From Acidobacteriaceae bacterium (lineage in GTDB: Bacteria > Acidobacteriota > Terriglobia > Bryobacterales > Bryobacteraceae), in assembly GCA_903970405.1 (NCBI GenBank), contig CAJCIT010000183.1, positions 1 to 33,186 on the forward strand: 33,186 nt of DNA, read 5' to 3'. This document shows, piece by piece, positions 15,475 to 23,336 of the stretch. Within the stretch, counting starts at the first letter, position 1. Each line of letters begins with the position of its first letter. The notes beneath the pieces are model-generated. The model did no database searches. It was not told the DNA's origin and saw only the letters and a program-made list of their open reading frames with translations. The translations under genes were made by a program, and so were the position numbers.

Positions 15475-18400
15475 TCAGTTACCAGAAGATGTTACTTGCG
15501 CGGCCGTCGTGGCCAAAGTCGCGCCGTTGGCCCGATCGATTAGCCTGAAGACCAGCCCGTTCGTAACCCACGGTCCCGTTGCGCACGATCCAGAACCGGC
15601 GGGGGCTGAGCAAAACAAGGTCGATCCCACGTAAATATCGGCAGCCACGTTCGACCAATAGTTCACCACCGTGCTGCCAAATCCGTTGCTGCTGGCAATT
15701 GGATTGGGCGACAAATTCAGTGTTCCATCGGCAAAGACATAGGCGGTCGCGGTGGCTAAAGTTGCATTGTTAGCCGCATCGACCAAAGTGAAAACCATGC
15801 CTTCATGCACCCATTCGCCAGTCTGGCAGGAACCCGAGCCCGCGGGCGCCGAGCAAAACAGGGTAGACCCAACGTAGATATTGGCGTTCACGCTGGACGT
15901 ATAGTTGATTACGACAGTGGCCAGCCCGTTGCCGTCGGGCACAAAGGGATTGCCGGGAATGGACAATGTTCCGGACGGCGGAGGCGGCGGCACCACCTGC
16001 GCGGTAGCCGTGGCTATAACCTGATTATTGAACGGATCGACCAGGCTGAACACCGTTCCATTCCTGACATACTTGCCGGTGCTGCATGAGCTCGTGCCGA
16101 TGGGGACATTGCAAAGCAAGGTCTGCCCGATATAGACGCTGGCCGCTATATTCGAGGTTGTGGTGAAGTTCGCATAAACCAATCCAGTGCTGTCCGATTC
16201 GACGATGGGATTCGGAAATAGAACAATGGAACCGGCAGCGGGTACAAGCGTGGCGGCGGCCGACCCGATAACGGCGCCCGATGAATGGTTGACTACGTTG
16301 AAAACCATCCCCTGCGTAACCCATTTACCGGTTGTGCAGGCGCCGCTTGTAGCGCCATTGAAATTACAGAATTCGGTCGACCCGACATAGAGATCGGCGC
16401 CTACGTCGGCGACAAAGCTTACGGTTGCCACCCCGTAGCCGCTGCCGTCGTTGCCCACCGGCGGAATGGTCAGGAATCCGGTGGCGTTGCGCTCAACCAC
16501 GGAAAGCGTCGCCAGAACATTCGTGGTGCCCTGTTGAATCGCCGTGAACGTCATGCCATTCGTGACCCACTTCCCGGTAACGCACGCGCCTGTGGTAAGA
16601 GGGCCGCAAAAAACCGTATTTCCCACGTAGATGTTCACCGGAACGTTCGCGTTGACGGTAATGGTAGTAACTCCCAGGCCCGAGCCGTCGTTGATAATTG
16701 GATTCGGGTTCGCCGACAACGTTGCCTGAGCGCTGGTAAGGTGAGCGATGGCTTCAGACAGAACAGCGCCCGTGCCGGCATCGACCAGATAGAAGGTCAT
16801 GCCTTCCGTGACCCAATTCCCGGTTTGACATGACCCGTATCCGGTGGCGCTGCAAAATAAAACGCCGGTTGGGCTCCCGATCAACACATTAGCTGGATTG
16901 GTTGCCTGGAGATAAACCGTAGTTGAGCCGGTGGTAGCGCCGGGCGCCACAACCACCGGCCCAAGATTGATTAAAGCGGGCAGGTAGGTGGTAACGGGTA
17001 TCGTGACGATATTGCTGATGTAGGCGTTTTGCGCGATGTAAAGTTCTGTTTGGTTGTTCGAAGTGGCGCTGGACGGAATCTGCAGAGTAACCTGATAGAG
17101 ACCGATCGCATTAGGCTGAAAACCGCCGGATATGACCTGTGCCGTGGTGCCGTTCATGGTGGCGCTGACAGTGCTGAGAGCGGAATTGGGCTGCGCCCCG
17201 GTGTAGGGCTGGCCCTCTATGACGTCGATGAGATTCGAATTATCGTCACCAACCACACCCAGACCCGTGGCAAAAATATCGATCAACTCACTGGGGATGG
17301 CCGGGTTCGATGTAGTAACTGGCGCGCCCACGGTATTCACGCAACAGGTGGTGGCATTGAAAGCCGTGATGATGATATCGGCGCCGGAGCTGACCGAGCC
17401 AGCGACTGTAATACCGACGCCGGCGAGACCGGCCGTTCTGGCCGTCAGAGTGATGCGGTTAAACTGGCCGGAAGCGGAAGCGGTGACCTTCGGATCGTCG
17501 TTGATCATGTTCACCAACGCGGTTTCAACGCTGGTTAGAGTGTCCGTTGACACTACGGTATAGGTGTATGCGTTGCCGCCGACGGTGACGGTGGCCGTAT
17601 CTCCAGCCTGGATGGTTCCATCCACCGAAACCACCGCCGTGGCATGATCGTTCGCGTGGAACGCCATAACCGTTGGGGGAGTGCCGTTATTCAGCGAGAA
17701 GATGCCGGGATTGGCGTCGACGATAATCAGCGCGATGGCGTTCGACGCACTGACCGAACCGTCGGCGTTGATTTTCCGCACATAGAGGCTGGCGCTATTC
17801 GTTGCCTGGGCAATGCTGGTGTTATAGAGCTGGAAAGGGATCTGGACTCTGATTTGGTCGGGATTCACGTAAGCGATGGGGCAGGGAATGCCATCCACAT
17901 AGACTTGAATGCCTTCGTAAGTGAGGTCCAGGGGCGTGTCAGTATCGCTGTGCGACTGGCCGTCGGGCGAGAAGTTCACTCCGCTCGGCGCATTAATAAC
18001 CACCAGCGTCCCTGGAGCGAGAGTGGCGCCGTTGCCGCCGGTCAGTTCATCTTCCGACGCTGTGGCTGTAATGGTGGCCCCGCTGCTGACACTGGCGGCG
18101 AGAGTTACTGAGTTCCCGGCGGCTCCCGCGGCGATTGCCTGCAAGGCAAGCGTGCCACTACCAGCGGCATGAGCGATGGCATTCGGGTCTCCCGCGCCGC
18201 TGTTTGAGTTGTTGATTACCTTGACCAGGCCGGCCACAATGGTTTCGAGCGTATCTCCGCTCACCACCGTATAAGTGTAACCGGTCCCCGCGATGGTGAC
18301 CGTGACTGTGTTTCCGGCGGTGATGGAATCGCCCGCCGCCGCTAAAGCGAGAACCACGAAGCCCTCGGCGTGGATTTGCAGGCTGGCCGCATTGAGCACA

Positions 18401-19767
18401 GCGTTATTGGGCAGCAGAAGATTGGAGTCGCCGGGAGTGAAGTAAAGAACCCGGAGATCGTACGGGTCGGCAACCCAAAGATTGGTTCCGTCCCAGGCGA
18501 GCGACGTAGGCGTGCGCACGGTACCGGCGCTGGAGTTATTCGAGACGGTGGTGGACGTAATTAGTTGAGTTTGGTCCGACACAAAGTCGTCGGTGAAATC
18601 AGGTTGTCCGAGAACATTATCCGCCGGAGTGTTTGATACGGTGGGAATGGCCGCATAGACCAGGATCCGGTCGTTTCCGCCATCGGCGATATAAAGACGC
18701 GTGCCATCCGACAGCGCGAAGCGGGGATAACTCAGGGTGTTTGCGCAGATATTAGGATAGGTGGGATTGCCGCTTGAATCGGTGCCGCTTTGTGCGCAAA
18801 GCCGTGTATTATCATTCGAAACACTACTCGTCATGTTCAACTGTCCGAGCTCGACATCCGCCGCCTGCTGGTTCGTGGTCGGGATAGAGTTCCAGATCAG
18901 GACACGGTTATTCCCCAGATCTGTAACATACAAGCGCGTCCCGTCGGAGCTGACTGAGACGGGGTCATACAGCGTATTGGCGGCAGGGACGGACCCGGAG
19001 GCGGGAGCGACGTAACGGCTGGTAAAGTTAGCCTCGCCGAGAACGATGTCAGCCGGCTGGTTGTTCGACGTCGGAATCGAGTTCCAGATCAACACGCGCG
19101 AGTTTTGTGTATCGGCGACGAACAGCTTTCCGTTTTGAATCCAGACGCCCTGCGGCCCGCTCATTGAAGAGGCCGTGACCGCACTGTCCGGCGCCACCGT
19201 GGTGAAATTAGCCTGACCCAGAACCAGATCGGCGTTCTGCTGGATCGACGTTGGAATTTCGTTGTAAATCAACACCCGGTTGTTATTGGTGTCGGCGATA
19301 GCCAGAATAGTGCCGTCGGTAGCGACAGCCGTCGGAGTGTTCAAGGTGTTCGCGGCGGCGGAGACCAGCGTCGCGGTGGTGTAATTAGGTTGACCGAGGA
19401 CGTTGATTGCGTTGAAAAAGCACAGCGGGCAACGATTGGGTTGATCCCCGGTCAAATCGGCATGAGGGCCTGGAAAAGCGCCGGAATTGAAAATGAGCAC
19501 GCGATTGTTGTTACCGGAGCCTTGAGGCACAAGGATCGAAGAATCAGCCACAAACAACAGGTTGGGGGTGGCCGCCACGCCCTGCGCCGCGGAGATAATG
19601 TTCTGCGCGGTTCCGGTGGTTCCTTCGGTGTAGGTATTGCCGAAGCCCCCCAGAAAAGTAGGCTGGCCCACCTCGCCGCGAGCAGCTTGGCCGTTGACAT
19701 ACCCCGTCTGAGCGCTTGCCGCAACAACACAGGCAGCAAGTAAAAGAAATCCACGCAAAGCCTTCAT
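15475..19767 (-). CDS. Giant secreted protein: NHL-like propeller, Solibacter-type C-terminal domains and six Cys-pair modules
   Basis: A 1430-residue exported protein. Residues 1-19 are a signal peptide. Residues about 31-445 form a six-bladed NHL-like propeller; blades carry NNRVLIYN/NSRVLIWN (near 88, 163, 223, 287, 366 and 438) and A-D-x-VLGQ-x-NFT (near 122, 181, 241, 305 and 384). Residues 455-690 and 820-925 resemble Solibacter C-terminal (TIGR03437-like) domains (NAAS, LAPGTLVVI, DGIPCPIAYVNPDQI, VQIPFQ). A YTYTVVS-type module is inserted at 480-573 and another lies at 716-805. Residues 933-1427 are six tandem modules of about 80 residues, each with a conserved Cys pair. GAGGG precedes the ATG by nine bases. 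There is no membrane anchor or sorting motif. The role is probably surface binding or adhesion; this is inferred. Confidence 0.9.
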   Translation of the reverse strand: MKALRGFLLLAACVVAASAQTGYVNGQAARGEVGQPTFLGGFGNTYTEGTTGTAQNIISAAQGVAATPNLLFVADSSILVPQGSGNNNRVLIFNSGAFPGPHADLTGDQPNRCPLCFFNAINVLGQPNYTTATLVSAAANTLNTPTAVATDGTILAIADTNNNRVLIYNEIPTSIQQNADLVLGQANFTTVAPDSAVTASSMSGPQGVWIQNGKLFVADTQNSRVLIWNSIPTSNNQPADIVLGEANFTSRYVAPASGSVPAANTLYDPVSVSSDGTRLYVTDLGNNRVLIWNSIPTTNQQAADVELGQLNMTSSVSNDNTRLCAQSGTDSSGNPTYPNICANTLSYPRFALSDGTRLYIADGGNDRILVYAAIPTVSNTPADNVLGQPDFTDDFVSDQTQLITSTTVSNNSSAGTVRTPTSLAWDGTNLWVADPYDLRVLYFTPGDSNLLLPNNAVLNAASLQIHAEGFVVLALAAAGDSITAGNTVTVTIAGTGYTYTVVSGDTLETIVAGLVKVINNSNSGAGDPNAIAHAAGSGTLALQAIAAGAAGNSVTLAASVSSGATITATASEDELTGGNGATLAPGTLVVINAPSGVNFSPDGQSHSDTDTPLDLTYEGIQVYVDGIPCPIAYVNPDQIRVQIPFQLYNTSIAQATNSASLYVRKINADGSVSASNAIALIIVDANPGIFSLNNGTPPTVMAFHANDHATAVVSVDGTIQAGDTATVTVGGNAYTYTVVSTDTLTSVETALVNMINDDPKVTASASGQFNRITLTARTAGLAGVGITVAGSVSSGADIIITAFNATTCCVNTVGAPVTTSNPAIPSELIDIFATGLGVVGDDNSNLIDVIEGQPYTGAQPNSALSTVSATMNGTTAQVISGGFQPNAIGLYQVTLQIPSSATSNNQTELYIAQNAYISNIVTIPVTTYLPALINLGPVVVAPGATTGSTTVYLQATNPANVLIGSPTGVLFCSATGYGSCQTGNWVTEGMTFYLVDAGTGAVLSEAIAHLTSAQATLSANPNPIINDGSGLGVTTITVNANVPVNIYVGNTVFCGPLTTGACVTGKWVTNGMTFTAIQQGTTNVLATLSVVERNATGFLTIPPVGNDGSGYGVATVSFVADVGADLYVGSTEFCNFNGATSGACTTGKWVTQGMVFNVVNHSSGAVIGSAAATLVPAAGSIVLFPNPIVESDSTGLVYANFTTTSNIAASVYIGQTLLCNVPIGTSSCSTGKYVRNGTVFSLVDPFNNQVIATATAQVVPPPPPSGTLSIPGNPFVPDGNGLATVVINYTSSVNANIYVGSTLFCSAPAGSGSCQTGEWVHEGMVFTLVDAANNATLATATAYVFADGTLNLSPNPIASSNGFGSTVVNYWSNVAADIYVGSTLFCSAPAGSGSCATGPWVTNGLVFRLIDRANGATLATTAAQVTSSGN
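15487..16971 (-). repeat. Six tandem copies of a Cys-pair module (protein-level repeat)
   Basis: Copies, by residue of the 1430-aa protein: 933-1011, 1015-1091, 1097-1176, 1180-1259, 1266-1345 and 1349-1427. Consensus by eye: PNPI-x-DGSG-x-G, then IYVGST-x-FC, 7-9 residues, C-x-TGKWVTNGMVF-x-LVD, then ATATA-x-V. Cysteine pairs are at 972/980, 1054/1062, 1134/1144, 1219/1228, 1305/1314 and 1386/1395, and would suit a disulfide outside the cell. The same module occurs singly in the lipoproteins at 19909-20331 and 22804-23220. The DNA of the copies has diverged, so this is an old protein repeat rather than a DNA repeat. Confidence 0.88.
17353..18330 (-). repeat. Two copies of a YTYTVVS-type module within the giant secreted protein
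   Basis: Residues about 480-573 (18330-18049) and 716-805 (17622-17353) share AG(N/D)TxTVTxxGxxYTYTVVSxDTL, a helix with a conserved (V/M)IN, then LTA-like strands and SVSSGA. The pattern recalls repeats in some phage-tail and bacterial surface proteins, though that likeness is from memory. The first copy interrupts a Solibacter C-terminal-type domain, between its NAAS strand and its LAPGTLVVI strand. Confidence 0.75.
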
Positions 19768-19870
19768 AGATAAATGCCCTCACAGTATAACAACCGGGTT
19801 GGACGAGGCAGTTCCACGGTAGGTTGCCGGATTGAGCGGCCGGCAATGTGGCCGGAAGGAAAGACGGCGA

Positions 19871-19910
19871 AGCCAGACGCCTGATAACAGTGGGCTTCAG
19901 GCGCGTGGCT
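19871..19910. terminator. Imperfect hairpin at the end of the lipoprotein gene
   Basis: AGCCAGACGCCTGA (19871-19884) pairs at 12 of 14 positions with TCAGGCGCGTGGCT (19897-19910), with one internal 2x2 mismatch and a 12-base loop. It starts right at the stop of the lipoprotein gene on the minus strand and probably terminates or stabilises that transcript. The GGCTTCAGGCGCG part resembles the other intergenic palindromes in the window. There is no T-tract. Confidence 0.55.
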
Positions 19911-20331
19911 ACTTAATTCCGACGGTCACTGCCGCCAGCGTGGCCGAGGCATCCGTCGGGTTTGCGGCCGCCGAATTCTGCAGGAAAAAGACCTGCCCGC
20001 CAGTCACCCAGTTTCCTGTTTGGCAACTTCCGGAGGAAGCGCCTTTGCAGAACAAGGGGCCATCCGGCCTATCCACGTGAATCTCTATGTAGGCAGTGCT
20101 CTTCGTTTTCCACGATAACGTGGTCTGACCCCTGTCCGCGCCCGGAACCACGGGCGCCGGGTTCGGGGACGCAACGAACTCCGTCCCGGGGGCCGTGTTC
20201 GGGTTTTCGGCCACCGATTGTGCGGATGGGGCAACCGCGCCGCCACTCAAATTCACTTCATTCTGTTCTTTGCGGCAACTCGCGGACCACCCGGCCAATA
20301 GTATCAGCAGGAGTGCATATTTCCTTCTCAT
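19909..20331 (-). CDS. Small putative lipoprotein with a single Cys-pair module
   Basis: A 140-residue exported protein. The N terminus is basic then hydrophobic, and ends in SASC with Cys19 as the likely lipid site; the lipobox is weak because Ser replaces Leu at -3. A low-complexity linker (20-50) is followed by one module at 52-140: SPNPAPV, IEIHV, Cys95 and Cys103, QTGNWVTGGQVFFLQ, then ATLAAVTV. It is the same module as the six at the end of the giant protein encoded next downstream. It starts 12 bp after the YfhO-type gene, with AAGG eight bases before its ATG, so the two are translated from one transcript. The function is unknown; tethering of the module at the cell surface is inferred. 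Confidence 0.82.
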   Translation of the reverse strand: MRRKYALLLILLAGWSASCRKEQNEVNLSGGAVAPSAQSVAENPNTAPGTEFVASPNPAPVVPGADRGQTTLSWKTKSTAYIEIHVDRPDGPLFCKGASSGSCQTGNWVTGGQVFFLQNSAAANPTDASATLAAVTVGIK

Positions 20332-20343
20332 GATGCGTGCCTT

Positions 20344-22629
20344 TCAAGCCTCCGCCGCACGGTCCTGCTTCGGAACTGCTGACCGGCGGAGGAACAACCA
20401 GAAGCCGAGCATCCCAAGAAACGTCAGCGCCGTCAGGATGCCGCCGGCGATGGCCGATATGGGCACGTATTCGAACACAACCTGCGATGGCCCGTTTGGG
20501 ACAACGACGCCACGCAGTGCTCCGTCCACGCGGTACATCGGAACACGGCGTCCGTTGACCTTTGCACGCCATTCGGAGTCGAACATTTCGCTCACCACCA
20601 ACAGCGAGCGCCCGGCTGACTCAACCGAAAGTTCAATGTCATCCAGATGGTAACCGGTGAAGCGGGCGTTGTCGGCTGCCGGGTCGGCTGGCGCCGCGTC
20701 GAGTTGGCCGGAAAGGGGGTCCGTTGTTGTCGCCGTTCGCCGGTAATCGATGCTGGTGTCGGCCAATCGCTGAAACATCCCGTCCACCGAAGCCTGTATG
20801 GTCTGGTGGACAAGCCATGCATGCGGATAGCTATTACCGGTGCGGTAGATCTTCCAGTCTTGATCCCGGAAAACCGGGTCAGGATCCTTAGCCGACGCGG
20901 GCTTCAGGACATATCGAACGTCGAGAAGATCTTCCCGGGGGCGCATCCGCATGTAGTCTGCAAGGGCCGTCGCCCCCGCGCCCGAATTCGTCAGGATGTG
21001 GAAGGCGTCGCCAATGTTGGGATTAGCGGGTTCGGCGGCAACGTCCACGCGAAAAGGCCCGGTTAGCGAACGGAGGTAACGAACCGCATTGCGGCAGGTC
21101 AGGAGCCTTGCTAGTTCATCGTGATTTTCCCCGGCAGCCTGCATCCGATTTACCGATGTCCAGTCGAAGGCAGACAAATCGAACAGAATCAGCAAAACGG
21201 CCAAGGCTTTCACCGTGATGCTGATTTTTCCTGAAGACGCCGCGAGGAACATCCCGTACGCGGCAAAGATCAGAACGATGGAGAGCCCCTCCCAGGAATT
21301 GAGGGGCAGATTGAATATCCCTGAGACGGCCAGCGCTCCAGCTCCCAGCGCCACCACGGCCAGTGAAGCGCGATTGATTCGCACGAAGCGGCCGGGTTCG
21401 GCGCCGGGCGAAAACAGCACGTCCGCGCCAAAGCCGGCGAGGAGAGCCAGCCCAAAACTGCCGAGATACAGCATGCGGCTTGCCTGGCGCACCATCCACA
21501 ATTTGGGCGCCAGCACATACAACCATCCATGGAGTGGCGAGAAAGGTCCGAACGAATAGAGAATCGTGGCCGGCACAAGAAACGCTGAGAATCGGACCCA
21601 CGGGTTCTGCCAGCGTTTTGCCACGCCGACGATAGCCAGCAACAGGGGGAAAACGCCGATGTAAGCGCTGTCGTATTCGCCCGGTCCCAAAGACCCGTTG
21701 AACGCGAAGGGAAACAGTAACGAGATCACGCTCTGCGGTAATCCGTAGTTACTGTTGAGCAGGGCATACGGGATCTTATGATTCGCCTGGCCGCTCTGGT
21801 CGCCTACCCAGCGCAATGCCTTAGGCGCGTACTCCAGGGAGGGAAAAAGTTGAAGCGCTCCGGCGCCCACGGCGACAGCACCTACAGTAAGCACGATGAG
21901 TCCGCTGCGGATGAAGGCGGCGCGCATTCTGTCGTGTTCGCCCCTTGCATTCGTTGAAGTCGCGGTAAGGCGCTGGCCGGCGAAGAATGCCGCCGCCACA
22001 ATGGCAAAAAGCGCCTGCAAAATCACCATGTGCAGCCGGCCACCCAGAGCCGCGAGACCGATGGCGAGGCCGGACATGCCGGCGTAAAAGAGACTGTGCC
22101 GAAGACTGCGGGAACCGAGCGCCCTGATCAGAAAGAGCAACACGAGCGGCAACCAGATGGCGCTTTCAACGAGATCTGGCCAATCGGTGGTGTGCGCAAC
22201 AAACCCGCCGAATGAGAAACACATGCCGGTCACCAATGAACCGAGACGCTTCATTCCAAGCTCGCGGCCTAACGCGAAACCGAAGGCAAGCCCCAGAAAG
22301 TGGAGGAACGCAACGAACCAGTGATAAGCGGTGAGTGGCAGAAGACCATCCCCATTGAGGCCGAAAGCCACCAGGAGGAGGTTGAGGGGAGACAAGCCGG
22401 AGGTTTGCATCTCGCCCACGAAACTGTGGCCCGAAGACGTGAACGGATCCCACAGCGGCAGAGTTCCCTGGCGCAGGCAATGAATAGTAAACTGCATCCA
22501 GGCATAGGCCTGATTTACGCCTTCCCAATGTGTGATTAAGGAAAACTGCCGCGTCAGCAGCGTCTTCCAATAAAAGAGGATTGTGATTGCCGCGAGCGGG
22601 ACAATAGTCCGGGTGAATCTCCTTCGCAT
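20344..22629 (-). CDS. YfhO-type polytopic membrane protein (GT-C-like)
   Basis: A 761-residue integral membrane protein with about a dozen hydrophobic segments and a C-terminal extracytoplasmic region (about 560-725) before a last membrane segment. The early loop PLWDPFTSSGHSFVGEMQTSGLSPLNLLL is the hallmark of the YfhO family, whose known members are involved in glycosylating lipoteichoic acid or other surface polymers. The C-terminal part (LLVVSEMFDSEWRAKVNGRR and PSQVVFEYVP) is also family-typical. The frame is open to a TTG at 22791, but the ATG at 22629 places the first membrane segment at the N terminus. A small module-bearing lipoprotein gene lies on either side. It probably transfers a sugar from a lipid carrier outside the membrane; the substrate is unknown. 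Confidence 0.85.
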   Translation of the reverse strand: MRRRFTRTIVPLAAITILFYWKTLLTRQFSLITHWEGVNQAYAWMQFTIHCLRQGTLPLWDPFTSSGHSFVGEMQTSGLSPLNLLLVAFGLNGDGLLPLTAYHWFVAFLHFLGLAFGFALGRELGMKRLGSLVTGMCFSFGGFVAHTTDWPDLVESAIWLPLVLLFLIRALGSRSLRHSLFYAGMSGLAIGLAALGGRLHMVILQALFAIVAAAFFAGQRLTATSTNARGEHDRMRAAFIRSGLIVLTVGAVAVGAGALQLFPSLEYAPKALRWVGDQSGQANHKIPYALLNSNYGLPQSVISLLFPFAFNGSLGPGEYDSAYIGVFPLLLAIVGVAKRWQNPWVRFSAFLVPATILYSFGPFSPLHGWLYVLAPKLWMVRQASRMLYLGSFGLALLAGFGADVLFSPGAEPGRFVRINRASLAVVALGAGALAVSGIFNLPLNSWEGLSIVLIFAAYGMFLAASSGKISITVKALAVLLILFDLSAFDWTSVNRMQAAGENHDELARLLTCRNAVRYLRSLTGPFRVDVAAEPANPNIGDAFHILTNSGAGATALADYMRMRPREDLLDVRYVLKPASAKDPDPVFRDQDWKIYRTGNSYPHAWLVHQTIQASVDGMFQRLADTSIDYRRTATTTDPLSGQLDAAPADPAADNARFTGYHLDDIELSVESAGRSLLVVSEMFDSEWRAKVNGRRVPMYRVDGALRGVVVPNGPSQVVFEYVPISAIAGGILTALTFLGMLGFWLFLRRSAVPKQDRAAEA

Positions 22630-22803
22630 CTTGTTTAGGTTATTCCTCGTCAAGGAGAGCGGTGAGAAAAGTATTCCCAATTGGAACCAAAGTCGCGGCT
22701 TGAAAGACCCGAAGCGGGTTAGGTCAGGGAGGAACCTTTTAATCAGACCATCGTGCCCTGACAGAAACCGCCGAACGAAGTCCCGGCGCAATGCGCCGCC
22801 AAT

Positions 22804-23220
22804 TTAGTTGATGACCTTGACAACCACCCCGCCGAGGGTCGCAGATGGATCCTGCGGCTTCGGCGCCGACGAGTCCTGGAGGTAGAAGGCCATCCCATCG
22901 GCTACCCACCCGGGAGCATCGCAAGTCCCAGTCCCGTGCGCCTGGCAAAGCAGCGTTCCATTGGGGGCGCCGACGTGAATCTCAACATAGTTAACCTTCG
23001 TTGTAAAAACAAGCTGAGTCGACCCGAGTCCCGACGGGCCAGCCTTGACGGGGTTCGGATTGGCGGTGAAAGTGACATCCGGTTTGAAGGAGAAGACGAT
23101 CGGCGCGGGCCCCGCCGGCTTCGTGGGAGGCTTGCTGCAACTCGCTAAAGAGAGAGCTATGCCGCTTGCCAGAAGAGCATTGACAACCAATCGCTTGACA
23201 AACAAATCGCTTACACACAT
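22804..23220 (-). CDS. Small lipoprotein with a single Cys-pair module
   Basis: A 138-residue protein with a good lipobox (LASC, lipid-bearing Cys28) after a hydrophobic stretch. A short Pro-rich spacer is followed by one module at residues 50-138: ANPNPV, SGLGSTQLVF, VEIHVG, Cys92 and Cys100, GWVADGMAFYLQD, then ATLGGVVV. It is the second single-module lipoprotein of the region and is clearly related to the one at 19909-20331 and to the tandem modules of the giant protein. It lies between the GT-C-like gene (116 bp upstream) and the YfhO-type gene. TATACT on the minus strand at 23238-23233 could be a -10 element, but no good -35 is seen. The function is unknown. Confidence 0.85.
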   Translation of the reverse strand: MCVSDLFVKRLVVNALLASGIALSLASCSKPPTKPAGPAPIVFSFKPDVTFTANPNPVKAGPSGLGSTQLVFTTKVNYVEIHVGAPNGTLLCQAHGTGTCDAPGWVADGMAFYLQDSSAPKPQDPSATLGGVVVKVIN

Positions 23221-23336
23221 GGTCTTGAAAAGAGTATATCTAAGCGTTGATTTCGATTGCTGGACATTCTTCGGTAGGAAGCGTTGGGGACGCGGCTATC
23301 TGGGGACCGGAAGCGGCTAGCGCGGACCTGAGGTTG

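Noticed and set aside
15487..16971. Possible recent DNA-level tandem duplication or CRISPR-like array
   Set aside because: The repeats are seen only in protein; DNA copies differ at many silent positions and there are no short direct repeats with spacers.
22630..22791. N-terminal extension of the YfhO-type frame from a TTG
   Set aside because: The 54 residues are basic and without a membrane segment. The ATG at 22629 gives the usual family start; no separate gene is seen in the 174-bp gap.
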